From positions 1 to 6,507 of the forward strand of contig JADLHH010000136.1 in the NCBI GenBank assembly GCA_020848855.1: a DNA stretch of 6,507 bases. Reading direction: 5' to 3'. The position numbers were made by a program, and so were the translations under genes. Origin of the DNA: Anaerolineae bacterium (lineage in GTDB: Bacteria; Chloroflexota; Anaerolineae; Aggregatilineales; Phototrophicaceae). The notes below the pieces were generated by a model. It searched no databases and was not told the origin of the DNA. It saw only the letters and a program-made list of their open reading frames with translations. Of this stretch, positions 1-4,864 are shown piece after piece; position 1 is the stretch's first letter, and each line of letters starts with the position of its first letter.

Positions 1-494
1 CGAAACTCGACCTCAAAGAAGCCTTCGGGAATATCGACGTTCGGCGTGCCATACTCGCCCATCGTGCCCAGCTTGACGAGATGCGCCTTCGGGCAGACTT
101 CGCGCATCGCCCACAACATATTCAGGCTGCCAATGACGTTGTTGTGCTGGGTAAACGCCGCGTGCGCCTGATCGATCATCGAATACGGCGCGGATGGCAT
201 GTCGCCGAGGTGGACAATCGTGTCTGGCTGGAAATCCGCCAGATACCCGCGCAGGAAGTCGTAATCCAGCAGATCGCCTTCCCGGAAGTTCAGGGCTTTG
301 CCGAAGCGCCCGCGGAATGCCGCCAGCCGTTCGTCGATGCTGGCGACCGGGATGGCGCTCTGGCTGTTGACTTCTTCGACCCACCGGCGGCGCAGGAACA
401 GGTCATTCCCGGCGACTTCGTGTCCGCGCGCCGTCAGGTGCTGCGCCAGCGCCCAGCCCAGATAGCCGTCGATCCCGGCGATAAATACCTTCAT
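1..494 (-). CDS. sqdB: UDP-sulfoquinovose synthase, N-terminal part (gene continues past left edge)
   Basis: This is an extended short-chain dehydrogenase/epimerase-family enzyme. The plant SQD1/bacterial SqdB family makes UDP-sulfoquinovose from UDP-glucose and sulfite, the head-group donor for the sulfolipid SQDG. Only 164 codons are inside the window, against roughly 390-400 residues for the family. Residues 7-13 (GIDGYLG) are the Rossmann NAD-binding glycine motif. The stretches IPVASIDERL (49-58), SAPYSMID (101-108), TQHNNVIGSLN (115-125) and KLGTMGEYGTPN (141-152) are close to the recalled SQD1 sequence and separate it from ordinary GalE-type epimerases. Thr144 matches the SQD1 active-site threonine; the Tyr/Lys pair would lie beyond the edge. 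The ATG at 494 is preceded by GGAGG (501-505) with 6-nt spacing, which fixes the start. It lies 75 nt downstream of asd on the same strand with no convincing terminator between, so co-transcription is possible. The family call is firm; catalytic completeness cannot be judged. Confidence 0.9.
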   Translation of the reverse strand, partial: MKVFIAGIDGYLGWALAQHLTARGHEVAGNDLFLRRRWVEEVNSQSAIPVASIDERLAAFRGRFGKALNFREGDLLDYDFLRGYLADFQPDTIVHLGDMPSAPYSMIDQAHAAFTQHNNVIGSLNMLWAMREVCPKAHLVKLGTMGEYGTPNVDIPEGFFEVEF

Positions 495-500
495 TCGCTG

Positions 501-505
501 CCTCC
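501..505 (-). promoter_or_regulatory. Ribosome binding site of the sqdB-like gene
   Basis: GGAGG on the minus strand lies 6 nt before the ATG at 494. It is a near-perfect anti-16S match and supports that start codon. Confidence 0.75.
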
Positions 506-569
506 GAAAGATTGCTGTCTCACATCATGCCATAACCCCGCGCGGGCGCGGCTGCTACGGCATTTCGTG

Positions 570-1667
570 TCAGGAGTGCGCTAAGGCTTCCGGCGTCTGC
601 GCCGCTTCCGGGCGGAAGTCGCCCAGATAGCCCTGTGTCGCCAACAGCTCGGCGTTCAGGATGCTGCACCCCGCCGCCCCGCGAATGGTATTATGCGACA
701 GCGCCACGAATTTGTAACCCAGGATTGGGTCGGGGCGCAGCCGCCCGACCGACGTGGACATGCCGCTGCCGGCGCTGCGGTCGCGGCGTGGCTGCGGGCG
801 ATCCTGCTGGGTCAGGTAGCGGACGGGCTGTTCCGGCGCGCTGGGCAGTGATGGCACGGGCGCGGGTCCCCGGAAGCGCGTCCAGGCGTCGATCACCTCG
901 TCGAAGCTGGGGCGCTCGGTGAGTTCGACCGAGACGTTGACCATGTGCCCGTCGATGACCGGGACACGGTTGCACGATGGGCTGATGATGGCGTCGTGTT
1001 CCTCAACGATGGTGCCGTTGAAGCGTCCGAGCATCTTGTGCGGCTCTTCGACCAGCTTGTCTTCTTCGCTGCCGCCGATATATGGGATGACGTTGTCGAT
1101 CATGTCGAGCGAGGGCACGCCGGGATACCCTGCCCCACTGATCGCCTGCATACTGACGATCATGACCCTGCGCACGCCGTACTGAAGCAGCGGCGCGAGC
1201 GCCATGACGACCGGCATCGCCGTGCAGTTGGAATTGGCGACCAGCGCCCCCGACCAGCCGCGCTTGCGGCGCTGCACGTCGATCAAGCCGATATGGTCGG
1301 CGTTGACTTCCGGCAGGAGCAGCGGCACATCGTCCGCCATGCGGTGCGCCGAAGCGTTGGTGCAGACGATGTGCCCCGCGCCCGCCAGTTCCAGTTCGCG
1401 GGTTTCGGCGGCGTCTTTGGGGAGCGCCGAGAAAATCAGCGGCGAGGAGAATTCGGCATCGAGCGGCAGCACGGGCAGGTCGAGCACTTCTTCAGGAGGA
1501 TCAGTGTCGAGTACCCAGCGCACCGCCTCGCCATAATACCGCCCGGCGCTGCGATCCGAGCCGATCACTTCGGCGACGCGGAACCAGGGGTGATTGTGCA
1601 GGAGTTGGATGAACCGCTGACCGACTGCTCCGGTTCCGCCGAGGACGGCGACATCGAGTTTCCGCAT
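570..1667 (-). CDS. asd: Aspartate-semialdehyde dehydrogenase (archaeal/fungal type)
   Basis: It reduces L-aspartyl-4-phosphate with NADPH to L-aspartate-4-semialdehyde, the branch point to lysine/diaminopimelate, threonine and methionine, in the cytosol. The product is 365 residues. Residues 7-16 (AVLGGTGAVG) form the NADP-binding Rossmann motif. NSNCTAMP (145-152) holds the likely catalytic Cys148. QAISGAGYPGVPSLDMIDNV (174-193) is characteristic of the family, as are SCNRVPVIDGH (231-241, substrate Arg234 and likely catalytic His241) and the C-terminal SHNTIRGAAG (324-333). This pattern fits the asd branch named for archaea and fungi rather than the classical E. coli Asd. The frame is open upstream to 1889, but the homologous protein starts at MRKLDVAVLGG, so ATG 1667 is chosen. 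It begins 2 nt after the pheA stop codon, with AGGGA within the end of pheA as a plausible Shine-Dalgarno, so translation is probably coupled. No key residue appears missing. Confidence 0.95.
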   Translation of the reverse strand: MRKLDVAVLGGTGAVGQRFIQLLHNHPWFRVAEVIGSDRSAGRYYGEAVRWVLDTDPPEEVLDLPVLPLDAEFSSPLIFSALPKDAAETRELELAGAGHIVCTNASAHRMADDVPLLLPEVNADHIGLIDVQRRKRGWSGALVANSNCTAMPVVMALAPLLQYGVRRVMIVSMQAISGAGYPGVPSLDMIDNVIPYIGGSEEDKLVEEPHKMLGRFNGTIVEEHDAIISPSCNRVPVIDGHMVNVSVELTERPSFDEVIDAWTRFRGPAPVPSLPSAPEQPVRYLTQQDRPQPRRDRSAGSGMSTSVGRLRPDPILGYKFVALSHNTIRGAAGCSILNAELLATQGYLGDFRPEAAQTPEALAHS

Positions 1668-1669
1668 GG

Positions 1670-2509
1670 CTATATCCCTACCGACTGATTTTTGACCGCC
1701 GGGTACGACCCCAGCATCTTGACGAACGATGCGCGCTGAAGCAGCCGCGCCAGCGCTTCCTGGCAGTTGGAATCGTGCCAGTGTCCTTCGAAGTCCAGAA
1801 AGAAGATTGGCTCCCACGGGCGGTTGCGCCGGGGGCGCGATTCGATTTTGGTGAGGTTCAAGCCGCGCGCCGCGAATTCGCCCAGGCATTCATACAGCGC
1901 TGCCGGGCGGTTGCGGGTGGCGAAGACAATCGAAGTCTTGTTGAACTCGCCGCGCGGCGGGTCGTCGTCACCGATGATGAAAAAGCGCGTGTAGTTGAAG
2001 GGTACGTCCTCGATCTGCTTGCCGAGGATATCCAGGTGATACAGCTCGGCGGCAAGTTCGCTGGCGAGCGCTGCCGTGTGCCCGTCTCCCCCATCGGACG
2101 CCAGATCGCTGGCTGACCCGGCGGTGTCGTACCAGGGCACAGGCTCGATGTTGTGACGGCGCAGGAACTTTTCGCACTGGGCGAGCGCCTGCGGGTGCGA
2201 CCGGGCGCGCTTGACATCCTCAAGCCTGACGCCGGGCGGCGCCATGATCGCGTGATGCACATGCAGGATGACTTCCGCCTGAATGCGCAGGTCGGAGTCC
2301 ATCAACAGTTCGTATGCCTGGTTGACCGCCCCGGCGAGCGCGTTCTCGACCGGCAGAATGGCGTACTTCACATCCCGGCGGGCGAGCGTGTCGAACAGAT
2401 CGGTGAGTGTGGGACATGGGCAGGTGGCAACATCAGCGCCGTAGTGCTGTCGCAATGCCTGTTCCGAGTAGGCGCCATGGATGCCCTGAAAGGCGACACA
2501 TTCCTGCAA
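1670..2509 (-). CDS. pheA: Prephenate dehydratase with C-terminal ACT domain
   Basis: It converts prephenate to phenylpyruvate, water and CO2, the committed step to phenylalanine. This is the stand-alone monofunctional form, without chorismate mutase. Numbered from an upstream GTG (2518) giving 282 residues, the catalytic domain spans about 7-185. It shows AFQGIHGAYSEQA (9-21), LPVENALAGAV (55-65), RSHPQALAQC (106-115), DTAGSA (131-136) and YTRFF (176-180), whose Thr-Arg-Phe is the known active-site motif. The ACT domain (about 194-275) contains GLNLTKIESRP (219-229). ESRP is the usual phenylalanine-binding motif, so feedback inhibition by phenylalanine is expected. I chose TTG at 2509 as start: AGGAG (2517-2521) sits 8 nt before it, whereas for the GTG at 2518 the same AGGAG overlaps the start codon. 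It is first in a minus-strand unit with asd, under the promoter at 2554-2582. The function is very secure; the exact start is not. Confidence 0.95.
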   Translation of the reverse strand: MQECVAFQGIHGAYSEQALRQHYGADVATCPCPTLTDLFDTLARRDVKYAILPVENALAGAVNQAYELLMDSDLRIQAEVILHVHHAIMAPPGVRLEDVKRARSHPQALAQCEKFLRRHNIEPVPWYDTAGSASDLASDGGDGHTAALASELAAELYHLDILGKQIEDVPFNYTRFFIIGDDDPPRGEFNKTSIVFATRNRPAALYECLGEFAARGLNLTKIESRPRRNRPWEPIFFLDFEGHWHDSNCQEALARLLQRASFVKMLGSYPAVKNQSVGI

Positions 2510-2553
2510 AATGAGCACTCCTGTGCGGGGTTGAAGGCGTGCGAAGCCGCATT

Positions 2554-2582
2554 AGCGTAACATAACGCGAACTGAGCGTCAA
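2554..2582 (-). promoter_or_regulatory. Predicted sigma-70-type promoter of the pheA-asd unit
   Basis: On the minus strand TTGACG (2577-2582) is followed by a 17-nt spacer and TACGCT (2554-2559), preceded by TGT that forms an extended -10. Transcription would start near 2547, leaving a leader of about 40 nt before pheA. The -35 box lies inside the left arm of the 19-bp inverted repeat. The -10 hexamer matches consensus at only 3 of 6 positions, so this is a moderate prediction. Confidence 0.45.
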
Positions 2583-2639
2583 CCGTTGTCGCTGAGGCGT
2601 GGATTCTCTCTGGGCGCTGGGGTTGACGCTCAGTTCGCG
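2566..2639. repeat. Perfect 19-bp inverted repeat with 36-nt spacer, in a divergent promoter region
   Basis: The left arm CGCGAACTGAGCGTCAACC (2566-2584) is exactly complementary to the right arm GGTTGACGCTCAGTTCGCG (2621-2639). A second, outer pair, AAGCCGCA (2544-2551) and TGCGGCTT (2653-2660), encloses it almost symmetrically (14 and 13 nt outside the inner arms). The sequence between outer and inner pairs is only weakly complementary. There is no T-tract after either arm, so it does not look like an intrinsic terminator. It overlaps the -35 box of the predicted pheA promoter, so an operator, a DNA looping site or a remnant of a small palindromic element are all possible. Confidence 0.9.
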
Positions 2640-2693
2640 GAACGTGAGGTAGTGCGGCTTTCCTTATCACTATGCGAAATAAACGTCAGTAAA

Positions 2694-2722
2694 TTGACCG
2701 ATGCGCCCGAAAATGATAAACT
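2694..2722 (+). promoter_or_regulatory. Predicted promoter of the SufR-like regulator gene
   Basis: TTGACC (2694-2699), a 17-nt spacer and TAAACT (2717-2722) with TGA directly in front form an extended -10 promoter. Transcription would start near 2729, about 30 nt before the ATG at 2761. This also argues against the ATG at 2701, which would lie upstream of the transcript start. The following DNA is strikingly T-rich, with TTTTTTAT twice (2722-2729 and 2740-2747). Confidence 0.55.
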
Positions 2723-2760
2723 TTTTTATGATGAATACGTTTTTTATTGTGGGAACTGCC

Positions 2761-3402
2761 ATGCAGGAAACCCGGCACTCCATTCTCGAAATCCTTCGTC
2801 AGCGGCGGCAAGCGACCGTCGACGAAATCGTCGACGACCTTCAGGAACGGCGCGGCGCGATCACCGCCGTTACGGTGCGCCATCACCTGAAGCTGCTTCA
2901 GGAAGAGGGGCTGATCACCGCGCCTGAACTCCGGCGGCGCAGCTCGCCGGGACGCCCGCAGTACGTCTACGCGCTCACCGGCAGGGCGCACGACTATTTC
3001 CCGAACAACTACCAGCGCCTCGCCGAAGGGCTGCTGGAACAGTTGCAGAAATATCTGCCGCCCGACGGCGTCAACGTGATTCTCGAAGGCGTTGCCGACC
3101 ACATGGCACGGGATGTCGAAATACCGAAAGGCGACATGAACGCCCGCATGGATGTGGTGGTAGAATACCTGTCCGAACGCGGCTACGAAGCGCACTGGGA
3201 GCAGAACGACGAGGGTTACGTGCTGTATACCTCGAACTGCCCCTATCACCAGCTCAGTGGAGACAACCCCCACCTGTGCGACCTCGACATGCGGCTGGTG
3301 TCGTCGCTGCTGAGCGTCGTGCCGCGCCGGATCAGCCACGTCAACAACGGCGACGAAACCTGCTCGTATCTGATTCCGGTGAGTGACATCCATCCCGGAT
3401 AA
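2761..3402 (+). CDS. SufR-like DeoR/ArsR-type winged-helix regulator with C-terminal Fe-S ligand cysteines
   Basis: This is a 213-residue DNA-binding regulator. Residues 1-75 form a winged helix-turn-helix: ATVDEIVDDL, then recognition helix VTVRHHLKLLQEEGLI (38-53), then the wing with GRPQYVYALT (64-73). The C-terminal half holds NCPYH (159-163), HLCDLD (171-176) and GDETCSYLI (197-205). This spacing matches the C-terminal signature of SufR-type repressors, which bind a [4Fe-4S] cluster and control Fe-S assembly genes. The cysteines are C160, C173 and C201; His163 or an external ligand could supply the fourth site. The ATG at 2761 is chosen because the HTH begins at once, the 20 codons before it (2701-2760) are AT-rich and hydrophobic, and the predicted transcript starts near 2729. 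It has no strong Shine-Dalgarno (only GGGA). The next gene is an Fe-S carrier, which supports the role. Family membership is confident; the identity as true SufR and its targets are inferred. Confidence 0.82.
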   Translation: MQETRHSILEILRQRRQATVDEIVDDLQERRGAITAVTVRHHLKLLQEEGLITAPELRRRSSPGRPQYVYALTGRAHDYFPNNYQRLAEGLLEQLQKYLPPDGVNVILEGVADHMARDVEIPKGDMNARMDVVVEYLSERGYEAHWEQNDEGYVLYTSNCPYHQLSGDNPHLCDLDMRLVSSLLSVVPRRISHVNNGDETCSYLIPVSDIHPG

Positions 3403-3423
3403 TGATGATAAGCATCTGTTTAA

Positions 3424-3452
3424 TTGACGGTTCTATGCGAACGTGCTAGAAT
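3424..3452 (+). promoter_or_regulatory. Strong predicted promoter of the Fe-S carrier gene, with overlapping dyad
   Basis: TTGACG (3424-3429), a 17-nt spacer and TAGAAT (3447-3452) preceded by TGC match the extended -10 consensus very well. Transcription would start near 3459, leaving a leader of about 35 nt. A dyad TTCTA (3431-3435), 11 nt, TAGAA (3447-3451) covers the spacer and -10 box and could be an operator. The carrier gene can therefore be expressed independently of the regulator gene ahead of it. Confidence 0.65.
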
Positions 3453-3493
3453 CGCCTTGAATGTGACGTATGCGTATCAGGAGAGAGCGCTCA

Positions 3494-3928
3494 ATGGCTG
3501 TCAACGTTCAAGTAGTGCCCGAAACCACCGAGGTGGCAACCGTTCTGACGGTCACCCCAGCGGCAGTGAATATCATCCACTCGCTGCTGGAGCAGCGCAA
3601 TATTCCCGGCTACGCCCTGCGCGTCTTCGTCTCCGGCGGCGGCTGCTCCGGGCTGCAGTACGGGATGGCGTTCGAGGAAACCCCGCGCGACTTCGACGCG
3701 GTGGTCGAGCCGGGCGGCGGCGTTCGCCTGATTGTCGACCCGACCAGCCTGATGTACCTCGAAGGCGCAACCATCGACTATGTTGACAGCCTGATGGGTG
3801 GCGGCTTCCGCATCGAAAACCCGAACGCCGTTTCGACCTGCGGCTGCGGACATTCGTTCCACACCAAGGACGACGCTTCGGCGGGTGACGACGGCTGCGG
3901 GTGCGGAAGCGGCGGCTGCAGCCACTAG
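3494..3928 (+). CDS. HesB/IscA/ErpA-family A-type iron-sulfur carrier with Cys-rich C-terminal tail
   Basis: A-type carriers accept Fe-S clusters from scaffolds and pass them to apo-enzymes in the cytosol. The product is 144 residues. The core domain spans about 18-120, with LTVTPAAVNIIHSLL (18-32), SGGGCSGLQYGMAFEE (47-62) and STCGCGHSF (114-122). Cys51, Cys116 and Cys118 are the three conserved cluster ligands of the family. After the core comes an extra acidic, then Gly/Cys-rich tail with CGCG at 135-138 and Cys142, which typical carriers of about 105-120 residues lack. The ATG at 3494 is chosen over an in-frame ATG at 3470 because AGGAG (3479-3483) lies about 10 nt before it and the core alignment needs no earlier residues. 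It lies 91 nt after the SufR-like gene with its own promoter. Whether it is closer to ErpA, IscA or SufA cannot be settled from sequence alone. Confidence 0.93.
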   Translation: MAVNVQVVPETTEVATVLTVTPAAVNIIHSLLEQRNIPGYALRVFVSGGGCSGLQYGMAFEETPRDFDAVVEPGGGVRLIVDPTSLMYLEGATIDYVDSLMGGGFRIENPNAVSTCGCGHSFHTKDDASAGDDGCGCGSGGCSH

Positions 3929-3932
3929 AAAA

Positions 3933-3960
3933 AGTGCTGAGTACCGAGTGCTGAGTACCC
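3933..3960. repeat. Tandem duplication of a 14-bp unit
   Basis: AGTGCTGAGTACCG (3933-3946) is followed directly by AGTGCTGAGTACCC (3947-3960), 13 of 14 bases identical. It starts 4 nt after the stop codon of the Fe-S carrier gene, in non-coding DNA before the terminator. Its function is unknown; it may belong to a dispersed short repeat family, which needs the whole genome to see. Confidence 0.85.
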
Positions 3961-3997
3961 GGTGAGATACAAAAAGAGAAGCCCAGGATTGTTGGAA

Positions 3998-4024
3998 AGA
4001 CGGGAGCGATAATGCTCCCGTTTT
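3998..4024 (+). terminator. Intrinsic terminator between convergent genes
   Basis: ACGGGAGC (4000-4007), loop GATAAT, GCTCCCGT (4014-4021) form a perfect 8-bp stem that can extend by a G-U and two A-U pairs. It is followed by TTTTGTATTT. It lies 71 nt after the Fe-S carrier stop and just before the stop codon (4031) of the opposing gene. The T-tract favours the plus strand, but the stem could also stop minus-strand transcripts, which show only a weak T-run (TCTTT). Confidence 0.85.
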
Positions 4025-4030
4025 GTATTT

Positions 4031-4828
4031 CTACCCCCGGCGCAGGGCGCTGAGCGCCAGACCCAGCACCCCTACCCCACCGAGGATCAGGATCGGCGCG
4101 ATTGGCGGCACCGAATTACCGTTGGCGACGGGCACGACCGTCGGCTCGCCCGACGAATCCGTGCTGAGCGGCGCGCTGCCGGTCGGAGCGATGGCAGCCA
4201 TCCCTGGTGGATAGGTGAAGGTCGGCTCCGGCGCGCGCGTGCCGGCGTCGGTCGGCGTCACCGCGCCGGGCGCAACCGCCTGCCGCGCGATAGCGGTAGC
4301 CGTCAGCACGCCGCCGGGCGTCTGGGTGATCAGGTTCTGGGTGGCGGTGGCGTTGCTGGCAGAACTGTCCAACGCCGACTCCGAACCGTATGGGTCGATT
4401 TCGGGGATATTTGCCGTATTGCCGCTCAGGTTGACCAGCTCACTGTACACCCAGCCGCGTCCGGTCGGCGACGACGGATACTCGAACTGAATCCACGACA
4501 CGTAGCGCCCGATCACGTTGTAAGTCTCGCCAATGCGGATCGTCCCCAACTGCGCCGATTCGGTGCTCGGCTCGGCGCGCACGTTGGCGAATTCCTTCGC
4601 TTCCAGCAGCGCGATCCCTTCGGGTGTCGGCGTGCGCGTGGGCGTCGCCGCTGCGCCTTCCACATTCAGCGATTCGCCCGCCTGCTGTGTCACCGGCGAG
4701 AGGTTGATCACCGCCGGGGTTTCGGTCGGAACCTGCGCGATTGGATCCGCCTGCGCTGCCGTAACCTGGCTCAGCATGATCACCCCAATCGCCGTCCAAT
4801 GTCGAACCTTCATGTGCACAATACTCAT
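4031..4828 (-). CDS. Secreted SH3b-domain protein with Thr/Pro-rich linkers and C-terminal membrane anchor
   Basis: This is a 265-residue envelope protein. An N-terminal signal peptide covers about residues 6-27, with a likely cut after AQA (25-27). A low-complexity Thr/Pro segment follows (TPTRTPTP, 62-69), then a bacterial SH3 domain at about 74-137 with the typical NVRAEPSTESAQLGTI (82-97) and the GRGWVYSELVNL end (123-134). SH3b domains usually bind peptidoglycan peptides or other cell-wall ligands. Residues 138-240 are a Ser/Thr/Pro/Ala-rich spacer. A hydrophobic segment at about 241-261 ends in ALRRG, the layout of a surface anchor, but there is no LPXTG motif. ATG 4828 is used; the in-frame ATG at 4813 gives a more typical signal peptide, and neither has a clear Shine-Dalgarno. 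It starts 36 nt after the stop of the LysM/M23 lipoprotein gene, so the two probably share a transcript. The specific function is unknown. Confidence 0.85.
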   Translation of the reverse strand: MSIVHMKVRHWTAIGVIMLSQVTAAQADPIAQVPTETPAVINLSPVTQQAGESLNVEGAAATPTRTPTPEGIALLEAKEFANVRAEPSTESAQLGTIRIGETYNVIGRYVSWIQFEYPSSPTGRGWVYSELVNLSGNTANIPEIDPYGSESALDSSASNATATQNLITQTPGGVLTATAIARQAVAPGAVTPTDAGTRAPEPTFTYPPGMAAIAPTGSAPLSTDSSGEPTVVPVANGNSVPPIAPILILGGVGVLGLALSALRRG

Positions 4829-4864
4829 TCCATCACAACCAGCATCGAGCGCTGGATTATACCA

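Noticed and set aside
527..563. GC-rich hairpin between asd and sqdB (ATGCC/GGCAT outer pair with CCGCGC/GCGCGG inner stem) as a terminator.
   Set aside because: There is no T-tract on the minus strand after the stem and the inner loop is only 2 nt; GC-rich DNA makes such pairs often.
945..1688. A long plus-strand open frame opposite asd (247 codons).
   Set aside because: The product has no recognisable motif, and the opposite strand encodes a complete, motif-rich asd.
1668..1889. N-terminal extension of asd in the open frame up to 1889.
   Set aside because: It lies wholly inside pheA in another frame and precedes a Rossmann start (MRKLDVAVLGG) that matches the family N-terminus.
2701..2760. 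An in-frame ATG at 2701 that would extend the SufR-like protein by 20 residues.
   Set aside because: The predicted transcript starts near 2729, the stretch is AT-rich and unlike the rest of the gene, and homologous proteins begin directly with the winged helix.
2519..2760. A riboswitch, T-box or leader-peptide attenuator ahead of pheA.
   Set aside because: The predicted leader is only about 40 nt, has no run of phenylalanine codons and no terminator/antiterminator pair; the large inverted repeat lies upstream of the predicted transcript start.
2686..3393. A long minus-strand open frame opposite the SufR-like gene (235 codons).
   Set aside because: It is the mirror image of a well-supported gene in GC-rich DNA, has no recognisable domain and runs against the local promoter evidence.
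3390..3420. Terminator after the SufR-like gene (GATG/CATC pair near 3404-3416).
   Set aside because: The stem is only 4 bp with no following T-tract. Separation from the next gene rests on its own promoter, not on a terminator.
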